Below are positions 30,360 to 59,124 of a stretch of DNA of 64,000 nucleotides, piece after piece (within the stretch, counting starts at the first letter, position 1; each line of letters opens with the position of its first letter). The notes under the pieces were generated by a model. That model was not told the origin of the DNA, searched no databases, and saw nothing but the letters and a program-made list of their open reading frames with translations. Made by a program: the position numbers and the translations under genes. This stretch comes from Flaccisagitta enflata (Eukaryota; Chaetognatha; Sagittoidea; Aphragmophora). The DNA lies in contig OZ231126.1 of the NCBI GenBank assembly GCA_965153355.1, positions 6,820,001 through 6,884,000 of the forward strand. Reading direction: 5' to 3'.

Positions 30360-31265
30360 GCCACCGGGAATTTTTTGCAGCCAGCTTCCTGTGCAGATGT
30401 CACCAGTTTCTGTACTAGATGTCACCAGTCTCTATTGTAGATGTCACTAGTCTCTGTATTAGATGTCACCAGTCTCTGTCGTAGATGTCATCAGTTTCTG
30501 TTGAAGTTGGCACCAGTCTCTATTGTAGATGTCACCAGTCTTGTTGTAGATGTCACCAGTCTCTATTGTAGATGTCACCAGTCTTTGTTGTAGATGTCAT
30601 CAGTCTCTGTTGTAGATGTCACCAGTCTCTGTTGTAGATTTCACCAGTCTCTGTTGTAGATGTCACCAGTCTCTGTTGTAGATGTCGCCAGTCTCTGTTG
30701 TAGATGTCACCAGTCTCTGTTGTAGATGTCACCAGTCTCTGTATTAGATGTCACCAGTTGTAGACGTCACCAGTCTCTGTTGTAGATATCGCTCGCCTCT
30801 AGTGCAGATGTAACAAGCTATTGGTGCAGATATCACTGGTCTCGTTGCAGATGTTGCCGGTCTTTGGTACATATGATGGAAAAAAGATTTAAAGCAAGGG
30901 TCGGTACAGGTGCCACCGGTAATCTTTTGCAGCCAACTTCCTGAGCAGATGTCACCAGTTTCTGTATTAGATGTCACCAGTCTCTGTTGTAGATGTCACC
31001 AGTCTCTGTTGAAGATGGCACCAGTCTCTATTGTAGATGTCACCAGTCTCTGTTGTAGATGTCACCAGTCTCTGTTGTAGATGTCACCAGTCTCTGTTGT
31101 AGATGTCACCAGTCTCTGTTGTAGATGTCACCAGTCTCTGTATTAGATGGCACCAGTCTCTGTATTAGATGTCATCAGTCTCTGTATCAGATGTCATCAG
31201 TCTCTGTGATAGATGTCATCAGTCTATGTTGTAGATGTCACCAGAATCTGTTGTAGACGTCACCA
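30360..31265. repeat. 22-bp minisatellite in two blocks, about 40 copies
   Basis: Unit GTAGATGTCACCAGTCTCTGTT. A leader (GGTCGGTACAGGTGCCACCG) is repeated at 30350 and 30900, so the array has a larger duplicated structure. Confidence 0.93.
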
Positions 31266-31285
31266 GCACGAGCTTTCTTACTACA

Positions 31286-31287
<2 letters not shown>

Positions 31288-31375
<88 letters not shown>
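31288..31375. repeat. (GA)n microsatellite
   Basis: Pure GA; start of the segment duplicated at 62280. Confidence 0.98.
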
Positions 31376-31377
<2 letters not shown>

Positions 31378-31701
31378 TTTGACCTTGTATAATTATGTAA
31401 ATTGTTAAGTTTTCCATCTCGTCTCGAATGTCAAAGAAATCTTTTTTTAAAAAGCAATGGATGTATCACAACAATTATCAACGGTTCAAGCGAATTACAA
31501 AATCAGTCCTTCTATATCATTTTGAAAAATCAAAATGTCATTATTTCGACGTTGACAATATTCACAGAAACGATAAAATATTTCTAAAAAAACCCGAATG
31601 TCTCTCTATGACTCTGTTTTAAATGCCCAACTTTCTTTTCTCCGAGCGGTCGTCGCTTATGACATGAGCTGCATCGAAGGCAAAATACCACGTATAATAA
31701 A

Positions 31702-33426
31702 AACAAGGCCAACACCTATAAGTCGCGTGCAGGACAAAAATAACTGGACTGACCTGACTCCTTATTGTATCTTTTTATCAAAATCAGACTTGAACCAGAC
31801 CCAGACCAGACTCAAACCAGACTCAAACCAGACTCAAACCAGACTCAAACCAGACCCAAACCAGACTCAAACCATACTCAAACCAGACTCAAACCAGACT
31901 CAAACCAGACTCAAACCAGACTCAAACCAGACTCAAACCAGACTCAAACCAGAATTAAACCAGACTCAAACCAGAATTAAACCAGACTCAAACCAGACTC
32001 AAACCAGACCCAAACCAGACTCAAACCAGACTCAAACCAGACTCAAACCAGACTCAAACCAGACTCAAACCAGGCTCAAACCAGACCCAAACCAGACTCA
32101 AACCAGACTCAAACCAGACTCAAACCAGACTCAAACCAGACTCAAACCAGACTCAAACCAGACTCAAACCAGACTCAATCCAAACTCAAACCAGACTTAA
32201 ACCAGACTTAAACCAGCAGACTTAAACCAGCAGACTTAAACCAGCAGACTTAAACCAGCATACTTAAACCAGCAGACTTAAACCAGCAGACTTAAAACAG
32301 CAGACTTAAACCAGCAGACCTAAACCAGCAGACTTAAACCAGCAGACTTAAACCAGCGGACTTAAACCAGCAGACTTAAACCAGCAGACATAAACCAGCA
32401 GACTTGAATCAGCAGACTTAAACCAGAAGACTTAAACCAGCAGACCTAATCCAGCAGACTTAAACCAGCAGACTTAAACCAGCAGACTTAAACCAGCAGA
32501 CTTGAACCAGCAGACATAAACCAGCAGACTTAAATCAGGAGACTTAAAACAGAAGACTTAAACCAGCAGACCTAAACCAGCAGACTTAAACCAGCAGACT
32601 TAAACCAGCAGACTTGAACCAGCAGACTTAACCAGCAGACCTAAACCAGCAGATCTAAATCAGCCAACTTAAACCAGCAGACTTTAACCAGCCAACTTAA
32701 ACCAGCCAACTTAAACCAGCCAACTTAAACCAGCAGACTTAAACCAGCAGACCTAAACCAGCAGACCTAAACCCGCAGCCCTAAATCAGCCAACTTAAAC
32801 CAGCTGACCTAAACCAGCCAACTTAAGCCAGCCAACCTACACCAGCCAACTTAAACCAGCCAACCAAAAATGACCAAAAATGACCAAAAATGACCAAAAT
32901 GACCAAAAATGACCAAAATGACCGAAATGACCGAAATGACCGAAATGACTGAAAATGACCAAAAATGACCAAAAATGACCAAAATTGATCAAAAATGATC
33001 AAAAATGATCAAAAATGACCAAAATGACCAAAAATGACCAAAAATGACCAAAAATGACCAAAAATGACCAAAAATGACCAAAAATAACCGAAATGACTGA
33101 ATTGACCGAATTGAACGAAATGACCGAAAATGACCAAAAATGACCAAAAATGACCTAAAATGACCAAAAATGACCAAAATGACCAAAATAACCAAAATGA
33201 CCAAAATGACCAAAAATGACCAAAAATGATAAAAAATGACCAAAAACAACCAATAATTCTCAAAAACACCAAAAAAATGATTCAAAATAACTCCAGACGA
33301 CCCAAAATGTCAAAAAACGATGCAAAAAAGCTAAGTGTTACCGACCGACCGACGGACCGACCGACCGACGGACCGACCGACGGACCGACGGAGTGGGTTG
33401 TAGAGTCGCGTGCACGCGACTAAAAA
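31702..33426 (-). mobile_element. Family A, giant copy with minisatellite interior
   Basis: Ends AACAAGGCCAACACC and GAGTCGCGTGCACGCGACTAAAAA-type (hairpin plus A5). The interior is three arrays: ACTCAAACCAG (11 bp, to 32200), ACTTAAACCAGCAG (14 bp, to 32865), TGACCAAAAA (to 33290), then (GACCGACG)n. Confidence 0.85.
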
Positions 33427-33765
33427 GACGCACTTTTGAATGGCTAATTATGGCAATAAATTTTTTCAAATTTTAGACTGTGGGAAAACCTTCTGAAATA
33501 CGTGGCTTAAATCTAGTATTTTTGTCTTTTTTGTTTAGAAATAACATTTTATGAAGGGTGATCTTCAAACTAATTAAAGGCTCTGTGACCTCTGGGACCT
33601 GGGGTGGGTCAAAAATGAATGATTTTATTTGAAAATCTTCCTAAAATGTTCCAATTGAAAAGAGTATAGATTATTTTTTGTTTGTTTTTGTATCAGCAAA
33701 TAAACGGCGCATCTTTTTTTTTTTCGCGCGATCGCGTAGTAATTATTTCTCCGTTTTAAGCGCAG

Positions 33766-33800
33766 TTGTTGTTGTTGTTGCTGTTGTTGTTGTTGTTAAA
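33766..33800. repeat. Short (GTT)n
   Basis: Equivalent to the longer (GTT)n at 63146-63250 in the duplicate. Confidence 0.9.
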
Positions 33801-33845
33801 CGCAGTCGTCCCTTTTAACGTTGGCTGGCCAGTCGCAAATGGAAG

Positions 33846-34720
33846 AGGCGGGGTTGAACCAAAGACCAGCTGTCAAAGGGAAATGACGACAAGTAAAGTT
33901 TGTGAGTTGTGGGGGCATGAGGCGGGGTTGAACCAAAGACCAGCTGTCAAAGGGAAATGACAACAAGTAAAGTTAGTGAGTTTTGGGGGCATGAGGCGGG
34001 ATTGAACCAAAGACCAGCTGTCAAAGGGAAATGACAACAAGTAAGGTTACTGAGTTGTGGGGGCATGAGGCGGGGTTGAACCAAAGACCAGCTGTCAAAG
34101 GGAAATGACAACAAGTAAGGTTACTGAGTTGTGGGGGCATGAGGCGGGGTTGAACCAAAGACCAGCTGTCAAAGGGAAATGACAACAACTAAGGTTAGGG
34201 AGTTGTGGGAATGTGGGGGCATGAGGCAGGGTTGAACCAAAGACCAGCTGTCAAACAAAATGACAACAAGTAAGGTTAGTGAGTTGTAGGGGCATGAGGC
34301 AGGGTTGAACCAAAGACCAGCTGTCAAAGGGAAATGACAACAAGTAAGGTTTGTGAGTTTAGGGGGCAAATGGAAGATGGGGGGTTGAACCAAAGACCAG
34401 CTGTCCAAAGGAAATGACAACAAGTAAGGTTTGTAAGTTTGGGGGGCATGAGGAGGGAAATGACAACAAGTAAGGTTTGTGAGTTTAGGGGGCAAATGGA
34501 AGATGGGGGGTTGAACCAAAGACCAGCTGTCAAAAAGGGAAATGACAACAAATAAGGTTTGTGAGTTTAGGGGGCAAATGGAAGATGGGGGGGGGGGTTG
34601 AATCAAAGACCAGCTGTCAGAAGGAAATGACAACAAATAAGGTTAGTGAGTTTAGGGGGCATGAGGGGGGGGAATAAGGTTAGTGAGTTTAGGGGGCATG
34701 AGGGGGGAGAAAAGGAGACA
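33846..34720. repeat. 74-bp minisatellite, about 11 copies
   Basis: Unit contains GGGGTTGAACCAAAGACCAG, CTGTCAAAGGGAAATGACAA and GTGAGTTGTGGGGGCATGAG. The same array is at 63300-64000. Confidence 0.95.
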
Positions 34721-34739
34721 GGGAAGCAAGGGAAAATTG

Positions 34740-34830
34740 TGGTCAGCGATACCCATTGCCCTGCTTTGCATGATTGTGAATTTGAGTGTGGAAAAGCTGG
34801 ACAGCGGCCCCAAAGGGAACTGATTGAGGG
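34740..34830 (-). mobile_element. Family C end fragment
   Basis: GGTCAGCGATACCCATTGCC followed by ACAGCGGCCCCAAAGGGAAC. Confidence 0.55.
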
Positions 34831-35050
34831 CCCTTAAGAGCCTGAAGGAGAGTGAATAACAAGTGGCAAGTGAGTGGAGGTTTGATAAGACAGAAGAGTA
34901 AAGAAGGAGGACAAAAAGTAGGAGAGGAGAATGAGTAGTGAAGCAAGGTCAGGTGGATATGGTAAGGGGATAAGAGACGGAGAAGGAAAGGATGGGGAGG
35001 CGAGTAAATCAAAGGTCGACACGTAAGAGGGATAAGAAAGGGACAATCAT

Positions 35051-35716
35051 ATGAAAAGTGGAACAATATCCCTCACTATACCCAAACTGAAATAAATGGA
35101 AGAGGGCCTTGTGAACCCTCACTGACTAGTTAAATCGCGCACCACTCCTTGTTTTCAATAAAATAGAATCTGAAAAACATTCCCTCTCAATCTAATCCAA
35201 AAACAAACCACTTACCAAAAGTAGTTAGGGCAATTATTGCTACTTTTTTAACCAAAATTTAACAAATCACCCGAGGGTAACATTGTTAGGAAACCATACC
35301 CTTAGAGGATAGAATCGAGGTCAAGCTTAATGCGACTGCCGGACATTCTAATGAGGTACTGAGTAGTATGAAAAGTGGAACAATATCCCTCACCATAACC
35401 AAACTGAAATAAATGGAAGAGGGCCTTGTGAACCCTCATTGACTAGTTAATACGCGCACCACTCCTAGTTTTCCATAAAACAGAATCTGAAAAACATTCC
35501 CTCTCAATCTATTCCAAAAACAAACCACTTACCAAAAGTAGTTAGGGCAATTATTGTTACTTTTTTAACCAAAATTCAACAAATCACCCGAGGGTAACAT
35601 TGTTAGGAAACCATACCCTTAGAGGATAGAATCAAGGTCAAGCTTAATGCGACCGCCGGACATTCTAATCCAAGGTACTGAGTAGTATGAAAAGTGGAAC
35701 AATATCCCTCACCATG
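35051..35716. repeat. 317-319 bp tandem duplication plus partial third copy
   Basis: ATGAAAAGTGGAACAATATC begins at 35051, 35368 and 35687. Lies just beyond the chitinase stop. A diverged relative occurs at 51072-51180. Confidence 0.9.
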
Positions 35717-35967
35717 TCTCATATGTCTACTGTCATTCAATTTTCACCAGAGCACTAAAAGAATCTAATCAAATAACCTTCTTCACCTGGTTTTTGATCT
35801 TCACGGTTTTAGTGTGTTGAATTAAGGCAAAGCAGTTTCCCTAAACAATTAAATTTGACTCCTCACTGGCGTGGATGATTGGACCAAACTTTTCATCTGT
35901 ATTATTAGACCTGACCTTGTACCTGAACAACCAAATATGAGTCCTTACCTGTACACTTAGATCAAAG

Positions 35968-52548
<16,581 letters not shown>

Positions 52549-52568
52549 TTCTAGGAGAAAAAAAGAAA

Positions 52569-53152
<584 letters not shown>

Positions 53153-53353
53153 AGAAAGAAACAGACACACAGACAGCCAGACAGACAGACAGACAGACTG
53201 GCAGACAGACAGACAGATAGACAGATAGACACGACCATTTATGGAAACTTGTGCAAAAAGAATTCATTGAAACGAGAAAAAGAAGGGGCATGGTAGAATT
53301 AGAAAGTCATTCATCTAAAAACAAACGCTCAATAAGTTGTTCACAATTTAATT

Positions 53354-53605
53354 TCACTTTTGGGTGAGAGATTTAATTTGAATTATTTCATATTCATTCC
53401 TGGATATAAAATCAATCTCAATTTCAATTTCAATAAAACAAGATATATTGCTTAATAAGTTTGTGTTTGAGTCCAGCGAGCTACCCTTCATGAAATTGTG
53501 AAAAAGATCTTTCATTACGTGAAAAATGCCTTTATAGTTATACTCATGAGTCATGACATTTGTTTTAATATCTGATATCAAATCTGTTACTTTTGACATG
53601 ATCAA
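53354..53605 (-). CDS. Uncharacterised ORF, 83 aa
   Basis: AT-rich open frame including VTDLISDIKTNVMTHEYNYK and GIFHVMKDLFHNF, in sequence without recognised repeats, just outside chitinase exon 1. No family recognised. Confidence 0.15.
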   Translation of the reverse strand: MIMSKVTDLISDIKTNVMTHEYNYKGIFHVMKDLFHNFMKGSSLDSNTNLLSNISCFIEIEIEIDFISRNEYEIIQIKSLTQK

Positions 53606-53897
53606 AAGGTCAAATCAAAAACAACGTTCAATTTTCTGTTTTGATTTCTTATTGGAATTTGCTTTGACAAAAAAGGTTACATATTGTTGCACTTATCATA
53701 TCTATTTATGAGTCAATCTAGAATATTTACAGCGCGCATGTGTGTGTATGTGTGTGGGGGTGTTTCTAGTCAGAGACAATCGCGATTTTTAACGGGCCAC
53801 TCGGCCACTCGGTAGCGGATGTCAAAAAGGGCTCTGAAAGGAGCAATCAAGTTGGGGTACCACTGAGCGTCAAGCAAGGTGGAATCAACTCCCCCGA

Positions 53898-54098
53898 TTT
53901 TTAGTCGCGTGCTACGCGACTCTACACCCCGCTTTGTCGGTCCGTCGGTCGGTCCGTCGGTCCGCCCGTCCCGCTTTACTTTTTTTGGTTTTTTTGGGAT
54001 TTTTGGCCTTACTGCTCCTACCCAAATGATCTGGTGACCTCAATTATGGCCCCTGCCCACCCGCACGCGACTGGGGTAGCCGTGTATCCGGCCTTGTT
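53898..54098 (+). mobile_element. Family A, best complete copy
   Basis: TTTTTAGTCGCGTGCTACGCG hairpin (19 bp, 8-bp stem), (GTCGGTCC)n, TTACTGCTCCTACCCAAATG, CACCCGCACGCGACTGGGGT, CCGTGTATCCGGCCTTGTT. Confidence 0.92.
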
Positions 54099-54154
54099 TT
54101 CTCTACTTTGATGACCTTACTTTTTGGTGAGGCCCGACCAGAAAATCGTGGCTG

Positions 54155-54157
<3 letters not shown>

Positions 54158-54242
<85 letters not shown>

Positions 54243-54301
54243 GTGTGTGTGTTTCTCTCTCTGCGTCTCTGTCTCTGCCTCTCTCTCTCTGTTTCTCTTC
54301 A

Positions 54302-54358
<57 letters not shown>
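54158..54358. repeat. (TG)n, (CTGT)n, (CT)n
   Basis: TG to about 54253, mixed CT/TCTG, then pure CT. Confidence 0.97.
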
Positions 54359-54360
<2 letters not shown>

Positions 54361-54417
54361 AGCTTTCACCAACTAGAAAAAGTTTTAAACCAACTAGAAA
54401 AAGTTGTAAACAGCAAC

Positions 54418-54830
54418 TCCCTCCCTCTCTCCCTCCCTCTCTCCTTCCGTCCCTCCCTCCCTCTCTTCCTCCTCCCTCTCTCCCTCTCCAACTCCCTCCC
54501 CCTCACCCTCCTTCCCTCTCCCTCCATCTATATCCCCTCTCCCTCTCTCCCCCTCCCCTCTCACTTTCTTCCTCTCTCACTCCCTCTCTTTCTCTCTCCC
54601 TCCCCCTCTCTGTCCCACTCTTTCCCTCCCTCTCCCTCCCCCTCCCTCCCCTCTCCCTCCCTTCCTCCCTCTTTCCCTCCCTCTTCTTCCCTCCCTCTCT
54701 CCCTCCCTCCCTCTCCTCTCCCTTCCTCTTCCTCCCTCTCCTCCCTCTCCCTCTTTCCCTCCCCCTCCCTCCCCCTCCCCCCTCCCTCCCTCCCTCCCTC
54801 CCTCCCTCTCTCCCTCCCTCACCCTCCCTA
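54418..54830. repeat. CCCT-rich pyrimidine tract
   Basis: CCCTCCCTCTCTCCCT-type DNA with almost no purines for 400 bp. Confidence 0.95.
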
Positions 54831-55087
54831 TGCCCTCTGCTGAACTCATTTTTGTTGTTACTTAGGCCAAAAATTGAGATCAATGAAAAATATAGATCTT
54901 TGAGAAAATGCAGAAAATGTGAAAAAATAAAAAGAGATTAAAAAATTCATAGCGCCTAAAGTATCGGTCCCACAGTGCCCTGCTTTTTTCCAGAAGGTGT
55001 AAAAAAGTGCCCTCTTTCACCCTGTACCAATTTCAACCCCAGCCACGGGCGAGCCTAGTTCTGACTCAACTTTCCCAAATTGTCTCA

Positions 55088-55160
55088 AGCAAAAAAGGGA
55101 AACAATTATGGCCCCTGCCCACCCGCACGCGACTGGGGTAGCCGTGTATCCGGCCTTGTT
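55088..55160 (+). mobile_element. Family A, one-end fragment
   Basis: AATTATGGCCCCTGCCCACC to CCGTGTATCCGGCCTTGTT. Confidence 0.8.
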
Positions 55161-55727
55161 TCTCTCTCTACTTTGATGACTAAACGAAATTTCTAGTATT
55201 TCCGCCAAAAAATCTATACTCATGTTTTAACGAATATCTCTGGTTATACTGGCCTAATCTTTAAAAAATCGGTGACCATATTAAAGCCCTTCAAATTTGC
55301 CAATGATCCACGCAAACCGCATCTCTCTAACTCAATTCATTCAAAAAATAATAAACTTTGAATGAAATAGTTCCATTTTACTTTTGCCATTTCTACACAA
55401 TCCTCAAATGATATCATTTCATTATTTTGTAAATTACTTCTAAACACATTGAGATAGACAGATGCGGTTTGCACAGACTGCTCGGTTGGAACTTCATGTA
55501 AGTGACAGATCCTTTACCAGTGTTGCGTGGGTGTTCCATTACCCCTGTAGAGCACCAAACAAATTGCAAAAGTTGTCTCCAATGAAGTAAAATTACTTCG
55601 AGTTTAGCTCAAAGATGATAAGGTAAATCACAATTTTGAGTAAAATTGCACCTCCTTGTCATTTCAAAGGATTAAGTTACAGAGTTTAGTTTGGTTTCTT
55701 TTGACTGATGTTGATGAAAGGAAAGGT

Positions 55728-57940
55728 TAACAGGTCGCCTAAGAGCAATATGTGGTCAGCAATACCCATTACCCTGCTTTGAGTGATTGGAGTGAGGGGG
55801 AGCAGGGCAGCGGCCCCAAAGGGGACAAAGTCCTGTAGAACACAGGGGGACTTACGTTCGTCCTGCCTGAGACAGCTCATTTGAGGCCTGAGAGGGTTGT
55901 TTTGAAGCCTGATTCAACTAATTTGAAGTTTGAGAGGGCTGATTTGATGGTCAGAAAGGGCAGATTTGAGGCCTGGGAGGCCTAATATGCCAGATGAGGC
56001 CCAAGATGGCTGAATGGAAGCTTGAAAGGGCTGGGAGGGCATATTTCAGGTCTGAGAGGGCAGATTTGAGGCCAGAGAGGGCAGATTTAAGGTCTGTAAG
56101 GGCAAATTTGAAGCCTGAGAGGGCTAATTTGAGGGCTGAGAGGGCGGAATTGAGGCCTGGGAAGGCGGATTTTAGGTCTGAGAGGGTAGATTTGAGGCCT
56201 AAGTGGTGTTTTGACGCTTGAGAGGGTGGATTTGAGGCCTGAGAGGATGAATTTGAGGTTTGAAAGGGCAGATATGGGGCCTGTGAGGGCTGATTCGAGC
56301 CCTAACCAGTCGCCCAAGGGCAATATGTGGTCAGCGATTCCCATTGCCCTGCTGTGAATGTTGATGATTGTAGGTGATAGGTAGCAGGGCAGCGGCCCCC
56401 GAAGGGGACAATGTCCTGTAGATCAGGGGGACTTTTGTTCATTTGTCCGTCTGTCCGTGTGTGCAAATTTAAGCCTTGAGGCTGGGATTTGAGCCTTGAG
56501 GCTGGGATTTGAGCCTTGAGGCTTGGATTTGAGCCTTGAGGCTTGGATTTGAGCCTCAAGGCTGGGATTTGAGCCTCAAGGCTGGGATCTGAGCCTCAAG
56601 GCTGGGATTTGAGCCTCAAGGCTGAGATTTGAGCCTCAAGGCTGGGATTTGAAAATCGAGGCTGGGATTTGAGCATTTGGGCTGGGATTTCAGCCTCATG
56701 GATGAGCTTTGAGCCTCGAGGATGAGATTTGAGCCCTGAGGCTGGGATTTGAGTCTCAAGGAGGGGGGGGGACAAACAAGCCGACTAATGAATAGACGAA
56801 CAAACAACAGGTTGCCCAAGGGCAATATATGGTCAGCGATACCCTTAGCCCTGCATTGAGTGGTTGTGAGTTGGATTGAGGGGAAGCAGGGCAGCGGCTC
56901 CAAAGGGGACAAAGTCCTGTAGAACACAGGGGGACTTTCGTTCGTCCTCTCTTACCTGGATGAGATGCTACATAGAGGGTTGACTGAAGGCCTTCAAGAG
57001 CTTAAATTGAGGTCTAAGAAGGCTGATGTAAGGCCTGAGAACGCCAATTGGAAGCTTGAGAGGACTAATTCGAGGCCTAATTTGAGGCATGAGAGGACAG
57101 GTTTAAGGCATGAGAATTTCGATTTGAGGCCTGCGAGGCCTAGTTTGAGATCTGAAAGGCCAGATTTGAGGCCTGCTACGTCAGATTTGAGGCCTGAGAG
57201 GCCGGATTTAAGGCCTGAGAGGCTGGATTTGAGGTCTGAGAGGCTGGATTTGAGGCCTGAGAGGCTGGATTAGAGGCCTGAGAGGCTGAATTTGAGGCCT
57301 GAGAGGCTAGATTTTAGGCCTGAGGGGCCGGATAAGGGAGAGGGGGGACAAACGAACGAACAAACGAAAGTCCCCCTGTGTTCTACAGGACTTTGTCCCC
57401 TTTGGGGCCGCTGCCCAAAAGTCCCCCTGTGTTCTAAAGGACATCGTCCCCTTTGGGGCTGCTGCCCAAAAGGGCTGAGTTGAGGCCTGGGAGGGGGGAC
57501 AAATGCAAACGGACAGACAAACAAAAGTCCCCCTGTGTTCTACAGGACTTCGTTCCCTTCTGGGCTGCTGCCCAAAAGCTAGTCATCCAAGGATCGCACA
57601 TGGTCAGCGGTACCCGATGCCCTGCTTTGAGTGATCTGCTGAAGGAGTGGAGTGAGAGCAGGACACAGGGGTGAATTTTCAGACGTCCCGAGGGGGCAAA
57701 TTTGAGGGCATTTTCTTGCTGGGGATTTTTTCCCTGAGAGGTTTGATTTTTGGCCTGAGAGGGTTGATTTTTGGCCTAAGAGGGCTGATTTATGGCCTGA
57801 GAGGGTTGATTATGGCTCTGTAAAAGGCATATTTAGGACCTGAGAGCTAATCTTAGGTCTAAGTGGGTTGATTTTACACTTGGGAGGGCTAACATTTGAT
57901 CTGAAAGGGTTGATTTGGGGCCGCTGCCCAAAAAGCTTTC
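55728..57940. mobile_element. Cluster of family C elements nested or stacked
   Basis: At least four GGGCAGCGGCCCC/ACAGGACTTTGTCCCC modules in both orientations (55800, 56390, 56890, 57360-57580) with cores of GAGGCCTGAGAGGGC and GAGGCTGGGATTTGAGCC units. Confidence 0.85.
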
Positions 57941-58059
57941 CAAGCAGAGGGAAGTCTCGGGTCGCCTTCCAAAGTGTCAAAACTTGACCAACTATAGTCT
58001 AAAACGGTAGGAACTGGTAAAAGTGGTAAAGTGCATGTTTACGGTTTTTTTCTATCAAC

Positions 58060-58270
58060 CATGAGCCTGAGAAGACCAATATAGAGGCCTGAGAGTGCAC
58101 ATTTGAGGCCTGAGGCTGATTTGAGGCCTGAAAGGCTAGACTTATGGCTAGATTTAAGAAGCAACTTACGGATGGACAGACAGATCGGCAAATGTACAAA
58201 CTGACAAATAAAAGTCCCCTTGCGTTCTGCAGGACTTGTTTGTCCCCTTTGGTGCCACTGCCCAAAAGTA
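58060..58270. mobile_element. Family C fragment in the palindrome loop
   Basis: GAGGCCTGAGA units, GGACAGACAGATC, then GTCCCCTTTGGTGCCACTGC. Confidence 0.65.
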
Positions 58271-58545
58271 GATTTAAGGGTATAAACCATAAGTGGGAAT
58301 GATGAAGGAAAGGTAGGGCTATGTGAAAGCAAAAACATATTCCATGCCATGGCTAGGAGTCAGTTCAGTGCTTCTATTCTATATCAAGTCTATGGCTGAA
58401 TAAGTTTGAGAATTAGGAGTTAACAAAGCAGCACGGTATGGCTCAAATTCTTTAAACCAAATTCAATTTTTTTTTCTTCTCAAAATGCTCTATGGCACAA
58501 GACAGTCACTCAAATACAATTCACTGTCATGGTTGATAGAAAAAA

Positions 58546-58778
58546 AAGGCCAACGCCTTACAGTTGCGTGCGGTTGTTAAGACCATAAGATGAAAAGACT
58601 TAAAGACTGAATTTAAATTGATTTGAAATAACTTTAAATAACTTAAAATAACTTAAAATGACTAAAGATTTCTTAAAATGACGTAAAACCAAAAAAAAAC
58701 AAAAAACTGTTACCAACAGACTGACAGATCGACCAACCGACAGAGTGGGTTGTAGAGTCGCGTTCACGCGACTAAAAA
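58546..58778 (-). mobile_element. Family A copy in right palindrome arm
   Basis: AAGGCCAACGCCTTACAGTT, AAATAACTTAAAATGACT units, CGACAGAGTGGGTTGTAGAG, AGTCGCGTTCACGCGACT, AAAAA. Confidence 0.85.
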
Positions 58779-59124
58779 CTGTAAACATGCACTTTGTACC
58801 ACTTTTACCAGTTCCTACCATTTTAGACTATAGTTAGTCAAGTTTTGACACTTAGGAAGGCCCCCCAAGACTTCCCTCTGCTTAATTTTTTTTTTTTTAC
58901 CTTTCCGTTCATCAACATCTGTCAAGCAAGACCAAACTGAACTCTGCAGCTTAATCTTTTGGAAGGACAAGAAGGTGAAATTTCATTCAAAATTGTGATA
59001 TCCCTTATCATCTTTAAGCTAAACTCGAAGTTATTTTGCTACATTGGAGACGACTTTTGCAAGTTGTTTGGTGCTCTACAGAGGTAATGGAACACCCACG
59101 CAACACTGGTAAAGGATCCGTCAC

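Larger units (their letters stand above)
31288..34700 (+). repeat. Segmental duplication, copy 1
   Basis: (GA)n, AGCTTTTTGAC, unique DNA, (GTT)n and the 74-bp array occur in the same order at 62280-64000. Copy 1 holds the family A insertion 31702-33426. Confidence 0.88.

Noticed and set aside
30360-31265. CRISPR-like or centromeric satellite
   Set aside because: Short contiguous 22-bp units, under 1 kb, no spacers and no megabase-type array visible.
33900-34100. tRNA-like GGGTTGAACC words
   Set aside because: Resembles a T-arm but has no acceptor stem, anticodon arm or D-arm around it; it is part of the 74-bp unit.
33846-34720. Protein with CCHFPLTAGLWFNP repeats (minus strand)
   Set aside because: A 74-bp unit is not divisible by three, so the frame shifts from copy to copy; the open stretches are by chance.
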